This document shows positions 1-6,796 of a DNA stretch of 34,959 nt, in pieces; position 1 is the first letter of the stretch; every line of letters starts with the position of its first letter. The notes beneath the pieces are model-generated. The model was not told where the DNA came from and did no database searches. It was given only the letters and a program-made list of their open reading frames with translations. A program made the position numbers and the translations under genes. The stretch is from Pelagibacteraceae bacterium AG-325-C03 (lineage in GTDB: Bacteria; Pseudomonadota; Alphaproteobacteria; Pelagibacterales; Pelagibacteraceae): contig QBYC01000009.1 of assembly GCA_003283025.1 (NCBI GenBank), forward strand, positions 1-34,959, in the 5' to 3' direction.

Positions 1-504
1 AATTTACATGAAGTTCATAGTATAAGAGATCATGCTTTTGGCCATGGATTAAGTGCAAACTTTGAACTCAAAGCAGGATTACTCCACGGACATGCCATTA
101 GTGTTGAAATGAATTTAAGTTCCTTTATGTCATATAAAAGAGGGTGGATTAGTGAAAAAGATTTGCATAGAATTTTAAATCTATTTAGTGAATATGAATT
201 AAGTTTGTGGCACGACATTTTATTAGATGAAAAATGTATGGATCAAGGGTTTGATAAAATTTTGCAAAAAAGAGGTGGAAATTTAGCTATTCCAGTTCCA
301 ACCGGCATAGGAAAATGTAAATATATTAATGATTTAACAAAAACTGAATTAAAAAAGGTTATCCAGGAATATAAATTAATAGTTTCAAACTATCCAAGAA
401 AGGGAAGAGGTGTCGAACCTCTTTGTTCAGATGCAGGTCTGGAGGACCCTGTTACTGTTTTTAAAACAGATGAAAAAATTACTAAAGAAGCAAATTTAAA
501 TTAA
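1..504 (+). CDS. Sugar-phosphate cyclase (3-dehydroquinate synthase-like), C-terminal part
   Basis: The reading frame is open from the first base, so the N-terminus lies outside the window; 167 residues are visible. Residues 10-22 (DHAFGHGLSANFE) and 27-37 (LLHGHAISVEM) match the two metal-binding histidine blocks of the dehydroquinate synthase superfamily (GHTFGHxxE and LLHGEAVxxGM), with His11 and His29 as likely zinc ligands. The usual Glu after HG is His here. The tail with GNLAIPVPTGIGK resembles sedoheptulose-7-phosphate cyclases (EEVS-like) about as well as AroB. Such enzymes cyclise sugar phosphates using NAD and zinc. An ATG at 109 lies inside the conserved core and is not the real start. 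It is followed after 4 nt by a putative glycosyltransferase, suggesting surface-polymer or cyclitol chemistry rather than housekeeping shikimate synthesis. The family call is solid; the substrate is unknown. Confidence 0.75.
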   Translation, partial: NLHEVHSIRDHAFGHGLSANFELKAGLLHGHAISVEMNLSSFMSYKRGWISEKDLHRILNLFSEYELSLWHDILLDEKCMDQGFDKILQKRGGNLAIPVPTGIGKCKYINDLTKTELKKVIQEYKLIVSNYPRKGRGVEPLCSDAGLEDPVTVFKTDEKITKEANLN

Positions 505-508
505 TTTC

Positions 509-1477
509 ATGTATCAATTTGTTATCCCTGTTCATCATGTTACTTGGAGCACAAGATCAGTCCTTGAGGGTATTTATCAAAAATACAAGCCAAAGCATAT
601 TTATGTTATTACATCAGAAAATGAGATAAAAATCCTAAAAGATAAATCAAAGTATTGGAAAATTAAAAATTTAACTTTATTAGACGAGGATAATTTTTTT
701 TTAAAGAAATATGGTTTAACAAAAAATGATATTTTATCCCAAATAACCCAAAACAAACCAAATTACGCTCCTGGATGGTTGTATCAGCAGATTATTAAAC
801 TTGGAGCTAATGATGTTATAGATCAAATAGAGGAAGTTTTTGTGGTATGGGACTCCGATTTACTACCAGTAAAATCTTGGCCAATACTTGATGAAAAAAA
901 GGAAAAGTTTGCTTTACTACAAGATAAATCTTATGGAAATCAGGATATTTTAAATTCATGGAAAAATTTAATAATAAATGTCTTAGAGATTAACCCTGTT
1001 GAAGATCAAAGAGGAACATTTACTTCACATCATATGGTTTTTAAAAAAAAGTACTTAAAAAGTCTTAAATTAAAATTTAAAGATCATTTTAAATCTGATA
1101 AAAATTGGATTGAATTAATAATAAAAGCTGCAAATATTTATGGTTCTTTTGGTGAATATTGGACATATGCTAGTTGGGTAAATCACATAAACAAAAATGA
1201 TCTAAATTACTATCCTTATGAAAAATATGGTCTTACCACTGAGAGATTTTATGATGATGGCAATGGTTTATTTTCTATAAAATATAAGAAACATAATAAT
1301 TTTGATGAACAAGAGGATTTTTATCCATCATATTCCTCGATAATAAATTTTATAGATAAAAACTATCAGTTTTCTCCCTCTTCTTTATCATTTGAAACTA
1401 ATGTTAGGCATACAAAGAAAAAAGATGAGAATATTCATCTTGAAGAAAAAAGATCTATTTGGCGAGAAACAAATTAG
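509..1477 (+). CDS. DUF6492-like putative glycosyltransferase
   Basis: This 322-residue protein has no signal peptide or membrane segment. It shows the pattern of the DUF6492 family: an N-terminal beta strand with VIPVHH, GWLYQQIIKL near residues 89-98, VVWDSDLLP near 112-120 (an acidic DxD-type motif), a SHHMVF block near 173, and GEYWTYASW near 215. The acidic motif suggests a nucleotide-sugar-binding GT-A-like fold, but no substrate can be assigned. It starts 4 nt after the cyclase-like gene, so the two are probably co-transcribed. No Shine-Dalgarno sequence is obvious. Family membership is from remembered motifs, and the function is inferred. Confidence 0.62.
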   Translation: MYQFVIPVHHVTWSTRSVLEGIYQKYKPKHIYVITSENEIKILKDKSKYWKIKNLTLLDEDNFFLKKYGLTKNDILSQITQNKPNYAPGWLYQQIIKLGANDVIDQIEEVFVVWDSDLLPVKSWPILDEKKEKFALLQDKSYGNQDILNSWKNLIINVLEINPVEDQRGTFTSHHMVFKKKYLKSLKLKFKDHFKSDKNWIELIIKAANIYGSFGEYWTYASWVNHINKNDLNYYPYEKYGLTTERFYDDGNGLFSIKYKKHNNFDEQEDFYPSYSSIINFIDKNYQFSPSSLSFETNVRHTKKKDENIHLEEKRSIWRETN

Positions 1478-1695
1478 AAATCAAAGTGATAAATAAAATA
1501 GCTTTTTTTTAATCAATTTATGTCAACTAGACTTGCACGAAAAATTTTATCGAGTAAGAAGCAAATTTTTTCTTTTTTTTTCACATTTTACTTTATTTTT
1601 TTGATTACAATATCTCTTTAAAGTATAAGTTACTGATATGCCACTAATTAGTATAAATTTTAATATCTTTAATTTAATGAGTGTTTTAATCATAA

Positions 1696-1899
1696 CTAAA
1701 TATCAAACTTTTCTAATAAGAAGTGTATTACTAAATTGTAGAAAAATACAAAACAAGAAATATAGAATAGAAAAATTATTTCTTTAGAATTAAAGATGTA
1801 TCCAGTAGAAGTTAAAAGCGCAATAAATAAGCTAATTGATAAAGCAAGCTTTGATTGTGATTTTTTTTTTAAATGAGATTTGACAAAATTTTTTTTCAT
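1696..1899 (-). CDS. Possible small membrane protein (doubtful)
   Basis: A 67-codon frame with a Lys-rich start (MKKNFVKSHLKKK) and two hydrophobic stretches around residues 18-36 and 40-60, as expected of a two-helix membrane peptide. It stands alone in AT-rich decayed sequence with no clear ribosome-binding site, and AT-rich DNA readily produces such frames by chance. It may equally be a remnant of a larger gene. No homology is recognised. Confidence 0.3.
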   Translation of the reverse strand: MKKNFVKSHLKKKSQSKLALSISLFIALLTSTGYIFNSKEIIFLFYISCFVFFYNLVIHFLLEKFDI

Positions 1900-2035
1900 T
1901 AGGTTTAATAATAATTATAAAAGATATTCATTCATCAATAATTTTGTCCTACTTAGATATTCCAAATATAATATTTTAACATTTTAACGTCTATTTCTCT
2001 CATTTTTGGTATATTGACGTAATCAATAATAGATA

Positions 2036-2085
2036 GAATTTTATAGGATAACTAGATTTATACTAGAAACTGAAAAGATAAAATA
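2036..2085 (+). repeat. Degenerate arm-type repeat, right end of an older unit
   Basis: TTTTATAGGATAACTAG followed by ATACTAGAAAC and then a run ending in GATAAAAT parallels the right-end repeat at 6753-6800. The first repeat unit starts at 2050, exactly 104 bp before the tRNA-Leu fragment at 2154. The same 104-bp spacing is seen at 6763 to 6867 and 7896 to 8000. This supports a decayed recombination-site arm rather than a chance match. Confidence 0.5.
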
Positions 2086-2153
2086 AAAAAATCTTACTTA
2101 TTGAAATTGTTCAATTGTAAATATTAGCATAAATACTTATGAAATTCATTAAT

Positions 2154-2192
2154 ACTCTTGTGGTGAAATTAGTAGATATAGAGGACTTAAAA
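2154..2192 (+). repeat. tRNA-Leu(UAA) 5'-half remnant, copy A (degenerate)
   Basis: It aligns without gaps to the first 39 nt of the intact tRNA-Leu at 8000-8038, with 7 mismatches. All mismatches are transitions, and six of them change G or C in the tRNA to A or T here. It cannot make a tRNA because the 3' half is absent. It is interpreted as the left attachment site of inserted unit 1. Confidence 0.7.
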
Positions 2193-2216
2193 GCCGAGGG
2201 ATAGAAGTTAAAATCA

Positions 2217-2246
2217 GTCCACCGTAGTTCAAGGTAATCTAAAACA
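2217..2246 (+). repeat. Degenerate GTCTCA-type triplet, copy A
   Basis: GTCCAC, GTTCAA and ATCTAA are spaced 10 bp apart and begin exactly 63 nt after the start of tRNA copy A. The clean triplets after copies B and C sit at the same offset. It is a decayed version of the same element. Confidence 0.5.
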
Positions 2247-2454
2247 TCCTATAAAATTTCATAACTTTAATTTAGCTTTTAATTAATATTAAAGAATAAG
2301 GGTTAATTAAATTATTCAAACAAGAGTAAGATCAGTGCATATAGAGATAGATTTTAGCAAATAGACTCATTATTAAGGATTTGTTATTCTTGAATTATAA
2401 AAAATATTTTATATATTTTTTGTTATTTTGTTTATTTAGTTAAATCTTAACAAT
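2247..2454. other. Left-end sequence of unit 1 and leader of the hydrolase pair
   Basis: The first part (TTTAGCTTTTAATTAATATTAAAG near 2270-2294) aligns with the corresponding left-end sequence of units 2 and 3. A weak trace of the inner arm repeat may lie at 2319-2350. The remainder is AT-rich with no gene, no clear promoter and no Shine-Dalgarno motif before the ATG at 2455. Confidence 0.4.
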
Positions 2455-3411
2455 ATGAAAAAATTAATTATTTACTTATTTATTGTCATTTTATTTTCAA
2501 GTAATATTTTTGCAAATGATGATCGTAAATGTATAAATGAAACTGGATTTGTTAGCGATAATTTTAATTTTAGCAAAAAAATAAAATTTGAAGATCCAGA
2601 AAATACTTTAATTTTCACTTATCATCATGGCGGAGCTGCTGATGAGGCTCGTACCTCAGACTGTGTTTTTAGTGAAGAATATTTAAAAAATGCAATTAAA
2701 CTAACAAAAGAAGATTTTGGAACAAAATACAGTTATCTTTATGTAGTAAATACAAAACCATTGTATGGAGACGCTTATAAAGATAGGAAAAATAAAACTA
2801 AATGGAAAGCTTTTCCAGTAGGTGAATATCCCGGAAAAACAAAAATAGAAAAAAAAATCGATTTAATAAATGAAATTAACGAGAACTTTTATTCACAAGG
2901 AATCAAACCTGAAAATATAATCACCACAGGACATTCTAATGGAGGTTATGTATCTCTTTTGTATACAGCTAGACATCCTGATAAAGTTAGAGGTGCTATC
3001 GCTTATCACCCAGCCTGTTGTGGTAAGTTAACAAAGTCTGATATTGCAACAGAGAAAGGAAGAAAAAAATGGCTTAAAGATGAAAATTGGAAATGCCCTA
3101 TTAAAGAAAAAGGTAAGTATCCTTGTGCTGAAGCATTCTGGAAATTTAGATCAGAAATCATTGATGAAATTCAAAGTAATAAAAATCTTAAAGCTGTAGT
3201 TATACATAACAATGATGACCCTTATGACGGAGAGCATAGTGAATGGTTAAAAGAAATAAAAACTGTCAAATTCATTAAAACACCAGGAAAAAAGGATAAG
3301 TGGAAAATAAATGGAAAATCTTGCAAAAGTTGGAAGCCTTTTGGACATAATGTACACACAAGTTCATGTATGAGTGAATATTTTCCAGAAATTATAGCAT
3401 ATTTCAAATGA
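2455..3411 (+). CDS. Secreted alpha/beta hydrolase (esterase / PHB depolymerase-like)
   Basis: A 318-residue protein with a signal peptide (MKKLIIYLFIVILF, likely cleaved after residue 20), so it is probably periplasmic. THHGG-like FTYHHGG at about 54-60 is an oxyanion-hole type motif. GHSNGG near residue 161 is the nucleophile elbow (catalytic Ser), DDPYDG near 253-258 can supply the acid, and FGHNVH near 295-300 the catalytic His. This layout fits the alpha/beta-hydrolase superfamily, near the LpqC/feruloyl-esterase/poly(3-hydroxybutyrate) depolymerase group; the substrate cannot be read. Several Cys residues (CC at about 188, plus 213, 223, 289 and 304) suggest disulfides. It lies in inserted unit 1 and is followed after 7 nt by a second hydrolase, so the pair is likely one operon. 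Confidence 0.68.
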   Translation: MKKLIIYLFIVILFSSNIFANDDRKCINETGFVSDNFNFSKKIKFEDPENTLIFTYHHGGAADEARTSDCVFSEEYLKNAIKLTKEDFGTKYSYLYVVNTKPLYGDAYKDRKNKTKWKAFPVGEYPGKTKIEKKIDLINEINENFYSQGIKPENIITTGHSNGGYVSLLYTARHPDKVRGAIAYHPACCGKLTKSDIATEKGRKKWLKDENWKCPIKEKGKYPCAEAFWKFRSEIIDEIQSNKNLKAVVIHNNDDPYDGEHSEWLKEIKTVKFIKTPGKKDKWKINGKSCKSWKPFGHNVHTSSCMSEYFPEIIAYFK

Positions 3412-3418
3412 GCAAATA

Positions 3419-4258
3419 ATGAAAAAACTTTTAGTGATCGTGTTTCTTGGTTTGTTGTTGAGTGGAAACTCTAACGCTTGTGAAAAAGAGGATTTCACAA
3501 AATATATATCAGCAGGTAAAAACAAATGTATAGCAATTTTAAATTTAGGAAAGATTGATAAGGGCAAAAAAAACCTAATAGTATTTCTTCATGGTGATGG
3601 TAGTCCTAATTCTCCAAGACCAGGAATACCCAAAAAAAGTCAAATTAGATTTGCAAAAGAATTCATAAACGATAATAACAATATTTTTCTTTTTGCAAGA
3701 CCTGGTTACTTTATTAGAGAAAGAGGCAGTAGTGAAGAGGATAGATATTCATCAGGACCACGTAACGCTATTAAGAGTACAGTTGTAAATTATGATTGGA
3801 ACAATTTTCAAATACTAGCACCTGCATTACAAAATCTTAGAAAATATTATAAACCAAAAAAACTAATTTTAATTGGTCATTCTGGAGGAGCTTATCAGGG
3901 AGGTACTATTCATGGAAAAGCACCAGGATTAGTTGATATAAATATTTTGATCTCTTGCCCGTGTGACTGGGAAATTAGAAAAAAACTAAGCAACGGTAAA
4001 AAATGGGAAACAAAATCTCAATTGAAAGAATTAAAAAAAAACTCACCAAGTTTTAATTATAAAGATATAGATTTAAAATCTCTCAATATATTAATTGTTG
4101 GAAAAGATGATAAAAATACAGCTCCAGGAGTTTCAAAATATTATTATGATTTACTTAAAAAGAAAAAACTACAAGTTAATTTACATATTATCGATGGAGG
4201 CCACGGATTAAGGTCTATGCCAACAATTGGATCTATAATTAAAGAATATATAAACTAG
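3419..4258 (+). CDS. Secreted alpha/beta hydrolase
   Basis: A 279-residue protein with a clear signal peptide (MKKLLVIVFLGLLLSG, cleavage probably after SNA at residue 20). FLHGDG at 56-61 is an oxyanion-hole motif. GHSGGA at 153-158 holds the nucleophile Ser155, GKDDK near 222 is a candidate acid region, and GGHGLRS near 265-271 carries the candidate catalytic His. It is not closely similar to the preceding hydrolase outside these motifs, so the two are probably distant relatives placed together rather than a recent duplication. The start 7 nt after the upstream stop implies coupling. The first 33 bases are closely echoed just after its stop codon (see 4258-4430). The substrate is unknown. 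Confidence 0.65.
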   Translation: MKKLLVIVFLGLLLSGNSNACEKEDFTKYISAGKNKCIAILNLGKIDKGKKNLIVFLHGDGSPNSPRPGIPKKSQIRFAKEFINDNNNIFLFARPGYFIRERGSSEEDRYSSGPRNAIKSTVVNYDWNNFQILAPALQNLRKYYKPKKLILIGHSGGAYQGGTIHGKAPGLVDINILISCPCDWEIRKKLSNGKKWETKSQLKELKKNSPSFNYKDIDLKSLNILIVGKDDKNTAPGVSKYYYDLLKKKKLQVNLHIIDGGHGLRSMPTIGSIIKEYIN

Positions 4259-4430
4259 TGAAAAAATTTTTAGGGATCGTAGTTCTGGGTTAAAGGGGGG
4301 CGTTGTTCTTTTGCCAGGTGCCCTGGACCTTTCTTCTTTTAACGAGAATCTATCAGCATTTCAATACTGTGATTAAATTGAGTCTTATAGTGTGATCGAT
4401 TTATGATCAAAAAAAATATATAATTAAATT
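4258..4430 (+). pseudogene. Decayed signal-peptide ORF fragment and intergenic repeat
   Basis: Starting at a GTG overlapping the previous stop, the frame reads VKKFLGIVVLG then a stop. This matches, codon for codon in pattern, the signal-peptide start of the gene at 3419 (MKKLLVIVFLG). Adding one base after CTGGG, as in the related sequence at 5451, would continue it as LKGGVVLLPGALDLSSFNE to a stop near 4373. I read this as a frameshifted remnant of a short exported-protein gene. The block GGGGCG...TTGCCAGGTGCCCT at 4298-4323 can also fold as a hairpin, so an RNA element is possible. A TGATCG...GATCA inverted repeat lies at 4393-4409. Confidence 0.4.
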
Positions 4431-5297
4431 ATGTATTGGGGTGATTTAGCTATACTACTTGCAAGAACAACTGATCCAATAGTTTTTACTTTTGTATTCA
4501 TAATTAATTTATTATTTCCAAAAAGAATAACAATATTTATATCTGCTATTATCGCTGCTTTGCTTGCGGAAACTATCTTGTCACAATTCCCAGGAAGATA
4601 TTGGGGAGATAGAATATTTCACGGATTAATTGGTAGTACTATTCAAGCTTTAATTTCTTATAACATTATTAAACGATTCATAAAATTTAAACCAAAACAT
4701 AGAAAAATATTTATAAATTCTCTGATTGCACTTTTTTTTATAACAACAGTTGGTTATATAATTTTTATGTCAAATTTAGCTAAACAAGCATCAAAGCCTA
4801 AAAAAGAAGAAATTATTAAAACAGAAAAAAAAGTTAATAAATATGATGCGTTAAAAAATCATGAAAATCCAACTTTCTCAGATATATTACTTCAAGAAGA
4901 TAGAATTCTTTCTGATCGTGATTTTAAAATAATTGAAATTTTTAATAAATTAACTAACAATTTTAATATTTGTGATATTCAAAGTAGTCTTGGACCATCC
5001 TGTAAAGATAATAATTTTGATTCTTCTAAATATTTCCTAAATAGTTTTATATATGTTGAAAATGAAACTTTGCATTTTGAATTTGATGATTGGGATTATT
5101 ATTTTGATATAATTGAAATTTCAGATAAAGAAGCAATAATTAAATTTGAAGACAAAGCTAAACATGCCTCTTATCACGCCATTGGTATGATTAAATTTAA
5201 ATATAATAAATTCAAGTCAAAATGGTTTGTTCATTCTACAAAAACAATTTATCCTAAATCCGAGGCTGATAATAATTTCGTATTAATTTCAAAATAA
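4431..5297 (+). CDS. Membrane protein of unknown function
   Basis: A 288-residue protein not recognised as a known family. The N-terminal part (residues 1 to about 115) has hydrophobic stretches near 8-28, 31-50, 62-82 and 92-113, consistent with about four membrane helices. A Lys-rich linker (120-140) leads to a soluble, acidic and aromatic C-terminal domain (140-288) with a tract rich in Asp, Trp and Tyr (FEFDDWDYYFDIIE). The two Cys near 183 and 192 might bond if that domain is periplasmic. It is the last gene of inserted unit 1. The start ATG is the first in frame, and no clear Shine-Dalgarno is visible. Confidence 0.6.
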   Translation: MYWGDLAILLARTTDPIVFTFVFIINLLFPKRITIFISAIIAALLAETILSQFPGRYWGDRIFHGLIGSTIQALISYNIIKRFIKFKPKHRKIFINSLIALFFITTVGYIIFMSNLAKQASKPKKEEIIKTEKKVNKYDALKNHENPTFSDILLQEDRILSDRDFKIIEIFNKLTNNFNICDIQSSLGPSCKDNNFDSSKYFLNSFIYVENETLHFEFDDWDYYFDIIEISDKEAIIKFEDKAKHASYHAIGMIKFKYNKFKSKWFVHSTKTIYPKSEADNNFVLISK

Positions 5298-5637
5298 CTT
5301 TTCTATAAATAATCAAAATTTTTTTAAAAATGTATAAGGGTATAAAACCTAAAAGAATCAATTCAGGAAGCATTAACTCTTATAAAAATTTTTAGTGTTT
5401 TTAATGTGATCATATTGTGATCAAAAATAATTAATCTTTTATTTTTCAAGCTGGGCTTAAGTTATTCGAAGATTAGAAGGGGCGTTCTGTTGCCAGATGC
5501 TCCTAACTATATTTGTTGAAATATCATCCTATAGATTATGGGACAACTGGAACTAAACTGGAACCTAGAGAGATAAAACCATAATTTAGTCTTGTTAAAT
5601 TTTTAAACTTGCCATAAATACAAGTAAACAAAGGAAT
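5298..5637. other. Intergenic right end of unit 1
   Basis: No gene is visible. AAAAATTTTTAG then CTGGGCTTAAG and GGGGCGTTCTGTTGCCAGATGCTCC (5479-5503) form a second, shuffled copy of the decayed sequence at 4258-4330, and TGATCA pairs occur at 5407-5422. The arm-type repeat follows at 5541-5565. The last 70 bases are AT-rich and unlike the sequences preceding the tRNA copies at 6867 and 8000. Confidence 0.45.
5541..5565 (+). repeat. Arm-type direct repeat, right end of unit 1
   Basis: GGACAACTGG, AACTAAACTGG and AAC contain ACTGGAAC twice with a 10-bp offset. The pattern resembles the tandem GGAC/GGAAC motifs common as integrase arm sites beside tRNA-borne islands. The first AACTGG begins 93 bp before the tRNA half at 5638, against 104 bp in the other units, a difference of one repeat period. 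Confidence 0.5.
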
Positions 5638-5676
5638 GCCCTCGTGGTGAAATTGGTAGACACAAAGGACTTAAAA
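5638..5676 (+). repeat. tRNA-Leu(UAA) 5'-half remnant, copy B
   Basis: It is identical over 39 nt to the first 39 nt of the intact tRNA-Leu at 8000-8038, ending at the last base of the anticodon loop. The sequence then departs to CCCTAGGGATT instead of the TCCTT anticodon-stem strand. No 3' half follows, so this is an attachment-site remnant and not a tRNA gene. Confidence 0.85.
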
Positions 5677-5700
5677 CCCTAGGGATTGAGCAAGATTAGA

Positions 5701-5726
5701 GTCTCAGACAGTCTCAGGTAGTCTCA
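5701..5726 (+). repeat. GTCTCA triplet repeat (10-bp period), copy B
   Basis: GTCTCA occurs three times at 5701, 5711 and 5721, one helical turn apart. The block starts 63 nt after the tRNA half and 24 nt after the end of tRNA identity. The 12 nt just before it differ completely from copy C while the repeat is conserved, so the repeat is under constraint. It is probably a protein-binding site for an integrase or excision factor. Confidence 0.65.
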
Positions 5727-5800
5727 AAACATTATCAAACCTAACTTTCTTATTTAACCTTTCAATTAATGTTAAAAATTACACTTAATTAATACTCGCA

Positions 5801-5832
5801 AACTAGTGGACAGACTAGGAGATGCGGAGGTA
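5801..5832 (+). repeat. Arm-type direct repeat, left inner copy of unit 2
   Basis: AACTAGTGGAC and AGACTAGGAGAT lie in tandem with a 12-bp period, followed by GCGGAGG. The first unit begins 163 nt after tRNA half B, the same offset as in unit 3. Its tail GGAGG at 5826-5830 sits 11 nt before ATG 5842 and could double as the ribosome-binding site of the cargo gene. Confidence 0.6.
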
Positions 5833-5841
5833 AAGTATTTT

Positions 5842-6429
5842 ATGAAAAAAATAATTTATTCTATCATCTTAAGTTTCTTCTTAAGCAGTGTTGCTTATAC
5901 TGAAAACTCTAATGATCCTGAAACAAATAAAATTTATAAATGTACAGCTTTTGCAGGAGGAAATGACATAGTAGAGTTAAATTTTTCTAGGGTAAAGATG
6001 GAACCTTTTAAGATAGAGAATATTTCAAAGGTTAAACAAATTTATCTTGTTGAACATAAGACTGTAGTATTGGGCAAAAATCTCCAAACTTTTCACTATG
6101 CTATCTCAACTCAAAGCCAGATCTATTTTTTTGTTTTAAATAGTGATTTTAAAGAATTAACTATTCAAATGTTTGTAAAAGATAGTGGATGGAAATATTT
6201 CGAAATTTTTTTGTCTCTTAATGATGATAGCTTTAAAAAGATTGAAAAATATTCTGATAGATTTGGTTATTTAAAAAAGGATTATGAAAAAATTGCTTCT
6301 TTATCGCCAGCAAATTTTAACGAGGAGATATCAATATTAAAAGCATTAAAGAGTTTTACTGTTGATATACATAAATCAGGTGAGGTAAAAAAATATATGG
6401 ACTCACAAACTGCTTATAACTGTGATTAA
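5842..6429 (+). CDS. Exported protein of unknown function
   Basis: A 195-residue protein from ATG 5842. An upstream in-frame start at 5806 would run through the arm repeat and bury the signal peptide, so it is rejected. Residues 1-20 (MKKIIYSIILSFFLSSVAYT) form a signal peptide. The mature part is mixed alpha/beta with single Cys residues near the N-terminus (KCTAF) and at the penultimate position (YNCD), which could pair as a disulfide. No family is recognised. GGAGG at 5826-5830 is the likely ribosome-binding site. It is immediately followed by the next gene with no gap. Confidence 0.6.
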   Translation: MKKIIYSIILSFFLSSVAYTENSNDPETNKIYKCTAFAGGNDIVELNFSRVKMEPFKIENISKVKQIYLVEHKTVVLGKNLQTFHYAISTQSQIYFFVLNSDFKELTIQMFVKDSGWKYFEIFLSLNDDSFKKIEKYSDRFGYLKKDYEKIASLSPANFNEEISILKALKSFTVDIHKSGEVKKYMDSQTAYNCD

Positions 6430-6738
6430 ATGAGGAAATCAATATTTGAGATTTGTTTTATAATTTTTACATCTATAGTACTTCTTGCTCTCACTTATTA
6501 TTCTATTAATGGAAGTTTTATACTTTGGAGTAAAGAGCCATCGTTTATTGATATATCAAATAGATCTGGATCGGGTACTCTTTTAATAATTATTAGCAAT
6601 TTTCTTTATAGTATTTTTGGTATTTACGCTAACAAGGTTGCATCCGTTGGTTTATTTTTAACTGGTTTCTATGCTTTTATAGTATTTGTATTATCTACAT
6701 TAGGAAATATTGAAAACTTTAAAAAAAATAAGTTATAA
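6430..6738 (+). CDS. Small membrane protein of unknown function
   Basis: A 102-residue protein with hydrophobic segments near 8-28, 49-66 and 72-92, so about three membrane helices, and a Lys-rich tail. The ATG directly follows the upstream TAA, which implies translational coupling with the exported-protein gene. The arrangement YSINGSF, a polar loop and LYSIFGIYA faintly recalls the N-terminal membrane domain of FtsK, but the similarity is too weak to use. It is the last gene of inserted unit 2. Confidence 0.55.
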   Translation: MRKSIFEICFIIFTSIVLLALTYYSINGSFILWSKEPSFIDISNRSGSGTLLIIISNFLYSIFGIYANKVASVGLFLTGFYAFIVFVLSTLGNIENFKKNKL

Positions 6739-6762
6739 ATCAATTAAAGGATTTTATAGGAT

Positions 6763-6796
6763 AACTAGGAGCAGACTAGGAGATAAAGACGGAAAA
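6763..6796 (+). repeat. Arm-type direct repeat, right end of unit 2
   Basis: AACTAGGAGC and AGACTAGGAGA are in tandem with an 11-bp period, followed by TAAAGACGGAAAAT. The repeat starts 104 bp before tRNA half C. It closely matches 7896-7930, including the GGAAAAT tail. The intervening 60 bp to the tRNA are also conserved between the two. Confidence 0.68.

Larger units (their letters stand above)
1478..2153. other. Gene-poor stretch with decayed sequence
   Basis: About 680 bases lie between the glycosyltransferase-like gene and the first tRNA-Leu fragment. I see no convincing gene. There is a 33-codon plus-strand frame from ATG 1519 (starting MSTRLARKI, then hydrophobic) and a 67-codon minus-strand frame at 1696-1899, listed separately. 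At 2036-2085 lies a degenerate copy of the arm-type repeat found before the other tRNA-Leu copies (TTTTATAGGATAACTAG). It suggests that an older, eroded inserted unit ended here. Confidence 0.5.
2154..5637 (+). mobile_element. Inserted unit 1 (about 3.5 kb) bounded by tRNA-Leu 5' halves
   Basis: The unit runs from the degenerate tRNA-Leu half at 2154 to the base before the next half at 5638. Inside the left end lies a degenerate GTCTCA triplet at +63. The right end has a GGAACT-type arm repeat at 5541-5565. Cargo: two alpha/beta-hydrolase genes in tandem, a small decayed reading frame, and a membrane-protein gene. No integrase, transposase or replication gene is present, so mobility would have to be supplied in trans. 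It is judged the oldest of the three units because its left boundary has 7 mismatches in 39 nt against the intact tRNA. Confidence 0.55.

Noticed and set aside
4393-4409. TGATCG...GATCA inverted repeat as a terminator or operator
   Set aside because: The stem is five base pairs, the related pair at 5407 lies in a different order relative to the neighbouring block, and no function can be tied to it.
5701-5726. GTCTCA repeats as a small CRISPR array
   Set aside because: The units are 6 bp with 4-bp gaps, far too short for repeats and spacers, and no cas gene is present.
5638-5740. tRNA-Leu copies at 5638 and 6867 as functional tRNA genes
   Set aside because: Only the 5' half is present; the 3' anticodon-stem strand, T-arm and acceptor 3' strand are missing, so no cloverleaf can form.
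5806-5841. Upstream start (MDRLGDAEVKYF) for the exported protein gene
   Set aside because: It would translate the arm repeat and place 12 polar residues before a clear signal peptide; ATG 5842 with GGAGG upstream fits better.
6430-6738. Reading the small membrane protein as a truncated FtsK membrane domain
   Set aside because: The resemblance is limited to a loop pattern between helices, and no other FtsK part is present; composition alone could explain it.
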